Part shown: positions 27,602 through 32,695 of the stretch, one piece after another
How positions within the stretch are numbered: position 1 is the first letter of the stretch
Layout of the letters: every line of letters starts with the position of its first letter
DNA from: Betaproteobacteria bacterium
Lineage (GTDB): Bacteria; Pseudomonadota; Gammaproteobacteria; Burkholderiales; SG8-41
Assembly (NCBI GenBank): GCA_029863175.1
Contig: JAOTVX010000042.1
Coordinates: 1 to 32,695, forward strand
DNA: 32,695 nucleotides
Direction: 5' to 3'
Translations under genes and position numbers: made by a program
The notes under the pieces: model-generated
Database searches by the model: none
Told to the model about the DNA's origin: nothing
The model's input: the letters and a program-made list of their open reading frames with translations, nothing else

Positions 27602-27751
27602 AAGAAAAGCTTAGACACGAAGGACACTAAGGACGCAAAGGTTTACAAATATGAATTAGAACGCACAGCGAGCACCGTGCGTTCGTTCTAATTAATTTTA
27701 ATGATCCTTCGTGATCTTGGTGTCCTTTGTGTCAAAGCTTTTTTTGTCGCT
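27602..27751. repeat. Inverted copies of the 'cctttgtgtcaaagctttt' repeat flanking a hairpin
   Basis: Left copy (27602-27644), read on the minus strand, has gtccttagtgtccttcgtgt and aagcttttc. Right copy (27709-27745) has ggtgtcctttgtgtcaaagc and tttttt. Between them lies the 27655-27694 hairpin. The order copy-hairpin-inverted copy is the same symmetric style as the other gaps. Confidence 0.7.
27655..27694 (+). terminator. Long AT-rich hairpin, possible bidirectional terminator
   Basis: AATTAGAACGCAC (27655-27667) pairs with GTGC (27678-27681) and GTTCTAATT (27686-27694), with gttc bulged. It is followed by aatttta on the plus strand. It lies about 80 bases after the MFS stop and could end that transcript. 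Confidence 0.5.
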
Positions 27752-27800
27752 TGTCGCTTGTCGCTTTAGCAACGATTCACGTTTCACGATTCACGATCAA
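27744..27800. repeat. Two heptanucleotide arrays, ttgtcgc and cgattca types
   Basis: ttgtcgc three times exactly (27744-27764), then cgattca, cgtttca, cgattca, cgatcaa (27773-27800). The second array is the reverse complement of the array at 20947-20974. Confidence 0.85.
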
Positions 27801-27822
27801 AGGAAACTGAAGGAGCCAGAAT

Positions 27823-28278
27823 ATGAGCGCTAGCATACCGAACGCCGCCCATCACGCGAGCCTCCCGCCGCTCGCCTCGCGCTTCGTGGAAGTCGCGGCA
27901 CTACCGTGGGAGAAGACCCTCCACCCTGGCTGCCAGGCGAAGACGCTGCTCGCGGATCCCGCGACGGGTCTTCTCACGGTGCTGCTGCGCATGGCGCCGG
28001 GGGCGAAGCTTCCGGACCACGAGCACGTCTTGATCGAGCAGACGTACGTCCTCGAGGGCAGCCTTGTGTGCGGGGAGGGCGTGTGCCGGGCGGGCGAGTT
28101 CGTGTGGCGCCCGGCGGGCAGCCGGCACGAGGCGTGGGCGGGCCTGGAAGGGAACCTGGTTCTGGCGATGTTCCAGATCCCGAACCGGTTTTATCAGCCG
28201 GACGGAAACGTGGTGGATGCCTTGGGCAACGACTGGGAGAAGAGTTGGCGCCGGCTGCTTCAGAAACGTGACCCGTGA
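27823..28278 (+). CDS. Small cupin-domain protein (ChrR-like)
   Basis: Single-cupin protein of 151 residues with a strong ribosome binding site (gaaggagccagaat). The barrel shows GAKLPDHEHVLIEQTYVLEG, the G-x5-H-x-H-x3,4-E-x6-G motif whose His, His and Glu usually bind a metal, and the second motif GEFVWRPAGSRHEAW. The end NRFYQPDGNVVDALGNDWEK is repeated almost exactly in a truncated copy after the dikinase gene. It resembles the cupin half of anti-sigma factor ChrR and acetylacetone dioxygenase-like proteins. Function in the cell unknown; possibly a small-molecule dioxygenase or isomerase. Confidence 0.88.
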   Translation: MSASIPNAAHHASLPPLASRFVEVAALPWEKTLHPGCQAKTLLADPATGLLTVLLRMAPGAKLPDHEHVLIEQTYVLEGSLVCGEGVCRAGEFVWRPAGSRHEAWAGLEGNLVLAMFQIPNRFYQPDGNVVDALGNDWEKSWRRLLQKRDP

Positions 28279-28319
28279 TCCGTGACCGGCGACTAGGCCA
28301 CCCCAAGCTGTTTGAATTC

Positions 28320-28370
28320 TGTCTGTAATCCTTCGCGTCCTCAGCGTCCTTTGCGGCGAAGCTTTTCTTG
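28320..28370. repeat. Degenerate copy of the 'tcctttgcggcgaagcttttc' word repeat
   Basis: Reads gtaatccttcgcgtcctcag and cgtcctttgcggcgaagctt, a variant of the repeats at 1122-1192 and 2577-2705. Confidence 0.6.
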
Positions 28371-28433
28371 GTGATGGTTGGCGAGTGACGGCTGGACGTT
28401 ACGTAGTAACCGTATTTGCGCCGCGCCGTAACT

Positions 28434-28447
28434 CTGATCCAGATCAA
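28434..28447 (+). promoter_or_regulatory. FNR/ANR-like box upstream of ppdK
   Basis: CTGATCCAGATCAA matches the TTGAT-N4-ATCAA consensus at nine of ten fixed positions. A -10-like TATACT lies at 28476-28481, putting the box centre about 46-48 bases before the expected transcription start. That is a little further than the usual -41.5. The ppdK start codon is 125 bases downstream. Oxygen-dependent control is possible; not proven. Confidence 0.45.
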
Positions 28448-28572
28448 AGCCCAAGTCTCATGGGCGGCTAGGATTTATACTGCGGGTGTTGCACGAACGG
28501 CGCGGGAACTGCGGCGTGGCATAACGGCTGTTAAAATCCACCCTCCGAACGATCTTCAGGCCAAATACAACC

Positions 28573-31374
28573 ATGCCTTCAAGAACCAGAAAGCCGAAAC
28601 GATCCGCGCGCTCCGGGCCGGCACGGCCCGTCCAAAAGAGCAGGGGGGCGAAATACGTTTATCGTTTCGATGAGATCCGGCTTGCTGAGCGTGCGGCGGG
28701 GTCCTGGGACGGCGTGCGCGCATTGCTCGGCGGGAAGGGCGCCAATCTGGCCGAAATGACCAAATTGAAAGTTCCGGTCCCTCCCGGTTTCGTCGTAACG
28801 ACCGCGGCGTGTAATGCGTTTCTCGCCGCGAAGAGCCGTTTTCCGAAGGGGTTGTGGGAGGAGGTGCTGGCGGCGGTGGACGCCCTCGAGCAGCTCACCG
28901 GTAAGCAATTTGGCAACCCCGCCAACCCGCTGCTCGTCTCGTGCCGGTCGGGAGCGAAGTTTTCCATGCCGGGCATGATGGACACGGTGCTCAACCTTGG
29001 CTTGAACGACGCGGTTGCCGAAGGGCTGGTCCGCTCGACCGGCGACGAGCGTTTCGTCTTCGACGCTTATCGGCGGCTCTTGCAAATGTTCGGCACGGTC
29101 GTGTTGGGTTTATCCGAGAAGCCTTTCAATGAGCTGCTCGAAACCCATCGCTCGCGCCGCGGCGTATGGAACGACGCGGAGCTCCCGGCGGAGGACCTGA
29201 GGGCTCTCACCCGAGGATTCAAACGCATTGTGGAAGAGCATGCGAAGCGCCCGTTTCCGACGGACGCGCGCGAGCAGCTGCAGCTTGCGACGAGCGCGGT
29301 TTTCCGCTCGTGGAACGGCAAGCGCGCGCAGGACTATCGCAAGGCGGCGGGCATTCCAGATGATCTTGGCACCGCCGTGAACATCGTCACGATGGTGTTC
29401 GGCAACCGCGGCGACGACTCCGGGACGGGCGTCATGACCACGCGCAACGTGACGAACGGAGAGAACCACCTCGAGGGCGATATGCTCATGAACGCGCAGG
29501 GCGAGGACGTGGTGGCGGGAACGCGCAAGACCCTGCCCATCGCGGAACTCGCACGCCTCGCGCCCGCTGCCGACAAGGAGTTGCGGCGGATCGCCCGCGC
29601 GCTCGAAAAGCATTTCCGGGAGGTGCAGGACATTGAGTTCACGATCGAGCAGGGAAAGCTCTGGATGCTTCAGACGCGTGACGCCAAGCGCACGGCGCAG
29701 GCGGCCATTCGCATCGCGGTGGAGCTGACCAAGGAGAAACTCATCAGCAAGGCCGAGGCGGTAAAGCGCGTGACACCTGAGCACGTTGACTACTTCCTGC
29801 ATCCGCAGCTCGACGCGGCGGCGCGCAGCGCCGCCAAGGAAAAGGGAGCGCTGCTCGCAACGGGGCTCAATGTATCTCCGGGCGGGGCCATCGGCCAGAT
29901 CGTCTTCGACGCTGACAGAGCCGAGCACTGGAAGCGGCAACTCAAGAAAGAGGTCATTCTGGTGCGGCCCGAGACCCGGCCTGACGATGTGCACGGCATG
30001 CTCGCCGCGCAGGGCGTGGTCACGAGCCGGGGCGGACGGACCAGTCACGCCGCGCTGGTCGCGCGGCAATTCGGAATACCGGCCGTGGTGGGCGTGTCCT
30101 CGCTTGAGGTGGATGTGGAGCACGGTGAGCTGCGCACGTCAGATGGCAAGGTGTTGAGAGAGGGCGATTGGCTGTCGATCGACGGGGCAACCGGCGAGGT
30201 GTTTGCGGGCCAGCTCGAGACCGTGGTGCCGGATCTGACCGATCCGTGGTTTGTCGAGCTATTGTCGTGGGCTGACGGCTTCCGCCGCCTGGAGGTATGG
30301 GCGAACGCGGACTATGCGCGCGACGCCGCGCGCGCCCGCAAATTCGGCGCGGAAGGAATCGGCCTGTGCCGTACCGAGCACATGTTTTTCGAGCCGGAAC
30401 GGCTTCCGATCGTGCAAAGCATGATACTGGCGCGCACCGCGGAGCAGCGCGCGGAGCACCTGGCGAAGCTCCTGCCGATGCAACGCGCGGACTTCATCGC
30501 TCTGTTCAAGGCGATGGAAGGCCTGCCCGTGACGATCCGCATGATCGACCCGCCGCTGCACGAGTTCCTGCCGAGCCGAGATGATCTGCGGACCGCCGTC
30601 ACCGAGCTCGAGACCCGCATCCGGCTCAAGGACGGCGATAGCGTCACGCTAGAAGCGGAGCTTGGCGTCAAGAGCAAAATGCTGGAAAGCGTGGAGGCGA
30701 TGCGCGAGCAGAACCCGATGCTGGGGCTGAGGGGCGTGCGCCTCGGAATTCACATGCCGGAACTGGTGCGCATGCAGGTGCGGGCAATTCTCGAAGCCGC
30801 CTGCGAGTGCGCGCGGGAGGGCGTCAATCTCAAGCCGAAGATCATGATTCCGCTCACCGCTACGAGCGCCGAGCTTAAATTCGGACGTGCGGTGCTCGAG
30901 GACGAGGCCCGTAAGGTGCTCAAAGAGCAGGGCATGAAGTTGCCTTTTCAGTTCGGCACGATGATCGAAGTGCCGCGGGCGGCGCTGGTTGCTGACCGAA
31001 TTGCCGAGTCCGCCGAGTTCTTCTCGTTCGGGACCAACGATCTTACGCAGACGACCTTCGGCATCTCCCGCGATGATGCGGAAACAGGTTTTCTGAGCGA
31101 ATACCTGCAAAAGGGCATCTTGGCGCGCAATCCGTTTGCCACGATCGATCAGAACGGAGTGGGCTTCCTCATGCAGCTGGGGGTGAAGCTCGGCCGCCAG
31201 CGCCGTAAGGGTCTCGAGATCGGTATTTGCGGCGAGCACGGCGGCGACCCCGACAGCATTGCTTTCTGTCACCGCATCGGGCTCGATTACGTTTCGTGCT
31301 CGCCGTTTCGAGTGCCGGTCGCGCGGCTCGCCGCAGCCCATGCGGCGCTCGGGGAGTTAAAGGATAAGCGCTGA
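28573..31374 (+). CDS. ppdK: Pyruvate, phosphate dikinase
   Basis: Interconverts pyruvate, ATP and phosphate with phosphoenolpyruvate, AMP and pyrophosphate. The order of domains is complete: the ATP-grasp domain (LLGGKGANLAEM from 51, RSGAKFSMPGMMDTVLNLGL from 125), the swivelling phosphohistidine domain with His492 in SRGGRTSHAALVARQFG, and the PEP/pyruvate TIM barrel (GIGLCRTEHMFFE, FSFGTNDLTQTTFG, GICGEHGGDP). The acid-base cysteine Cys909 lies in YVSCSPFRVPVARL. The protein is 933 residues against about 875 for the clostridial enzyme, with an added basic N-terminal tail of about 26 residues (many Arg and Lys). That tail might be untranslated if a later start is used. No PPDK regulatory kinase is adjacent. 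An FNR-like box lies upstream. Confidence 0.96.
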   Translation: MPSRTRKPKRSARSGPARPVQKSRGAKYVYRFDEIRLAERAAGSWDGVRALLGGKGANLAEMTKLKVPVPPGFVVTTAACNAFLAAKSRFPKGLWEEVLAAVDALEQLTGKQFGNPANPLLVSCRSGAKFSMPGMMDTVLNLGLNDAVAEGLVRSTGDERFVFDAYRRLLQMFGTVVLGLSEKPFNELLETHRSRRGVWNDAELPAEDLRALTRGFKRIVEEHAKRPFPTDAREQLQLATSAVFRSWNGKRAQDYRKAAGIPDDLGTAVNIVTMVFGNRGDDSGTGVMTTRNVTNGENHLEGDMLMNAQGEDVVAGTRKTLPIAELARLAPAADKELRRIARALEKHFREVQDIEFTIEQGKLWMLQTRDAKRTAQAAIRIAVELTKEKLISKAEAVKRVTPEHVDYFLHPQLDAAARSAAKEKGALLATGLNVSPGGAIGQIVFDADRAEHWKRQLKKEVILVRPETRPDDVHGMLAAQGVVTSRGGRTSHAALVARQFGIPAVVGVSSLEVDVEHGELRTSDGKVLREGDWLSIDGATGEVFAGQLETVVPDLTDPWFVELLSWADGFRRLEVWANADYARDAARARKFGAEGIGLCRTEHMFFEPERLPIVQSMILARTAEQRAEHLAKLLPMQRADFIALFKAMEGLPVTIRMIDPPLHEFLPSRDDLRTAVTELETRIRLKDGDSVTLEAELGVKSKMLESVEAMREQNPMLGLRGVRLGIHMPELVRMQVRAILEAACECAREGVNLKPKIMIPLTATSAELKFGRAVLEDEARKVLKEQGMKLPFQFGTMIEVPRAALVADRIAESAEFFSFGTNDLTQTTFGISRDDAETGFLSEYLQKGILARNPFATIDQNGVGFLMQLGVKLGRQRRKGLEIGICGEHGGDPDSIAFCHRIGLDYVSCSPFRVPVARLAAAHAALGELKDKR

Positions 31375-31459
31375 CCACTGCCTATACGGCGTGCCCAGTG
31401 ACTAGAAGCGGCGTGGTCTCAAAAACGAAACTGCAGCCGCCGACGGACGCCGATACAAC

Positions 31460-31758
31460 CAGTGCTACTGCGCATGGCGCCGGGGGCGAAGCTTCCGGAC
31501 CACGAGCACGGCCTGATCGAGCAGACCTACGTCCTCGAGGGCAGCCTCGTGTGCGGAGAGGGCGTATGCCGGGCGGGCGAATTCGTGTGGCGCCCGGCGG
31601 GCAGCCGGCATGAGGCCTGGGCGGGGCCGGAAGGAAACGTGGTCCTCGCGATGTTCCAAATTCCGAACCGCTTCTTCCAGCCCGACGGCCGTGTCGTGGA
31701 TGCGCTGGGGAATGATTGGGAGAAGACGTGGGCTGCTTGCCTGGGCGGAAAGGCGTGA
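31460..31758 (+). pseudogene. Truncated second copy of the small cupin gene
   Basis: The 98 codons match the C-terminal two thirds of the cupin gene at 27823-28278, with only a handful of changes, from LLRMAPGAKLPDHEH to DALGNDWEK. The first 50 codons are missing. Homology begins abruptly near 31461 (gtgct(a/g)ctgcgcatggcgcc), with unrelated sequence before it and no ribosome binding site. The metal-binding His-x-His and Glu are kept. It is therefore most likely a partial duplication left on the other side of ppdK. A GTG start at 31462 could in principle give a product. The copy is well conserved, so the event is recent or the copy is still selected. Confidence 0.7.
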
Positions 31759-31783
31759 CTAGTCACTAGAGTCTAAGAAGTCA

Positions 31784-31804
31784 CGACTGACGACTGACGA
31801 CAGA
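31784..31804. repeat. Heptanucleotide array, cgactga type, 3 units
   Basis: cgactga, cgactga, cgacaga in phase; the same unit as at 26117-26137. It lies between the truncated cupin copy and the TRAP permease gene. Confidence 0.85.
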
Positions 31805-31838
31805 CGAAAAAGCTTCACCGCCAAGGTTTCCCATTTTT

Positions 31839-32695
31839 TTACATCAGGCTGGGCAGCCAGGTGGCCACTTCTGGAAAGGCCACAAAAATGGCCAGAATGA
31901 CCATATCCGCCGCGACAAACCAGCCTACCGCTCCCATGATCTCCTTCATGCTTTTGTCGGGAACGATGCTTCGAATGATGAACAGGTTCAGGCCGAAGGG
32001 AGGCGTAATCAGGGCCACTTCGAACATATGCGCCGTTATGACTCCGAACCAGATCGGGTCGTAACCAATGGCCGTGATCGCGGGGAAGATGATCGGCAAT
32101 GTGAGAAAAGCAAAGGCGAGCATGTCGATGAACATGCCGGCGATGATATACAACAACAGCACCCCCATCAGAATCACGATGGGAGGAACCGGCAGCCCGA
32201 CGATAAAGTCACTGAGGTTCGACGGAATGCGGCTGATTCCCATGAAGTAGCTGAAGAGAAAGGCGGCGGCGATAATCAGGAAAATCATGGAGGCGGTTTT
32301 GGTGCTATCCATCACCGCATTCTTGAAATTTTTCAGGTTTAATTGCCGGCTGAGCAAACCAAGGAGCAAAGTGCCGGAGGCGCCCAGCGCGCCGGCCTCC
32401 GTGGGGGTGAATATCCCGGTGTAAATCCCCCCCATCACGATCAGAGCCATCATGGCGATGCCCCAACTGTGTCTCAATGACACGATGCGCACTTTCCATG
32501 AAATTTTTTCTGGCAAAAGGGGAGCCAGGCGGGGATTCAACCGGCACCGGATGTAAATCGTTACCATGAACACTCCGGCGGCGATCAGCCCCGGGATGAT
32601 GCCGGCGATCAGCAGCTTGCCGATCGATTGCTCGGTGATGAAGCCGTAGACGACCATGATGATGCTGGGAGGGATCATCTGGGCGATCGGCCCGG
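31839..32695 (-). CDS. dctM: TRAP transporter large permease (DctM), 5' end cut off
   Basis: Large membrane subunit of a tripartite ATP-independent periplasmic transporter, which takes up organic acids with a sodium or proton gradient. The 3' part is present (about 285 codons). The gene runs off the right edge, where GPIAQMIPPS is the usual mid-protein segment of DctM, so the true start lies outside. Family marks are GIYTGIFTPTEAGALGA, FIDMLAFAFLTLPIIFPA and GVITAHMFEVALITPPFGLN. About seven hydrophobic helices are visible. GC content is lower than in most neighbours. The small permease and binding protein should lie beyond the edge. Confidence 0.93.
   Translation of the reverse strand, partial: GPIAQMIPPSIIMVVYGFITEQSIGKLLIAGIIPGLIAAGVFMVTIYIRCRLNPRLAPLLPEKISWKVRIVSLRHSWGIAMMALIVMGGIYTGIFTPTEAGALGASGTLLLGLLSRQLNLKNFKNAVMDSTKTASMIFLIIAAAFLFSYFMGISRIPSNLSDFIVGLPVPPIVILMGVLLLYIIAGMFIDMLAFAFLTLPIIFPAITAIGYDPIWFGVITAHMFEVALITPPFGLNLFIIRSIVPDKSMKEIMGAVGWFVAADMVILAIFVAFPEVATWLPSLM

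Overview
This 32.7 kb stretch looks like chromosomal DNA of a GC-rich betaproteobacterium (Burkholderiales-like), probably environmental. The basis is overall base composition, a TctC/Bug-type solute-binding protein, proteobacterial parE-parC, a split YeeE/YedE pair and a TRAP permease. This placement is inference. No rRNA, tRNA or CRISPR array was seen.

Layout. 1-1190: beta-carbonic anhydrase between repeat-like sequences and two REP-like hairpins. 1193-3460 (minus): a polytopic membrane protein and a nitroreductase. 3734-8070 (plus): topoisomerase IV parE-parC with overlapping stop and start. 8274-9665 (minus): egtB-like sulfoxide synthase with no egtD next to it. 9909-10620: a small hypothetical gene and a decayed IS5/IS1182-type transposase tail. 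10839-15633 (plus): a probable catabolic group of solute-binding protein, LigI-like amidohydrolase, UGSC-type protein and SDR. 15865-18532 (minus): a TreT-like glycosyltransferase with lower GC and a Spy/CpxP-like periplasmic protein. 18752-20937 (plus): an OmpR-type regulator and a sensor kinase divergent from the Spy-like gene. 21283-22136: the two halves of a YeeE/YedE transporter. 22276-26110: a CPA1 antiporter (minus), and a bicupin (minus) divergent from a class III extradiol-dioxygenase-like gene (plus). 26334-31758: an MFS transporter, a small cupin, pyruvate phosphate dikinase and a truncated second copy of the cupin. 31839-32695 (minus): a TRAP large permease cut by the window edge.

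Most notable is 12956-14686, a single reading frame interrupted by one TGA at codon 98. The TGA sits exactly where the UGSC selenoprotein family carries Sec or Cys, giving U-G-A-C. A 5-bp GC stem with GU in its loop begins 20 nt downstream, as expected of a bacterial SECIS. An automatic caller would split this gene in two.

Second, nearly every intergenic gap carries degenerate short tandem arrays. Most have a strict 7-nt period; others have a 13-nt period or are longer word repeats, often arranged as inverted pairs. They separate almost every transcription unit and are not explained by the genes.

Third, the sensor kinase and the divergent Spy-like protein share the same Gly/Pro/Met/His-rich GPGMM motif. 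Their common upstream region has a perfect 12-bp inverted repeat overlapping -10-like elements in both directions, which suggests one autoregulated envelope or metal stress module.
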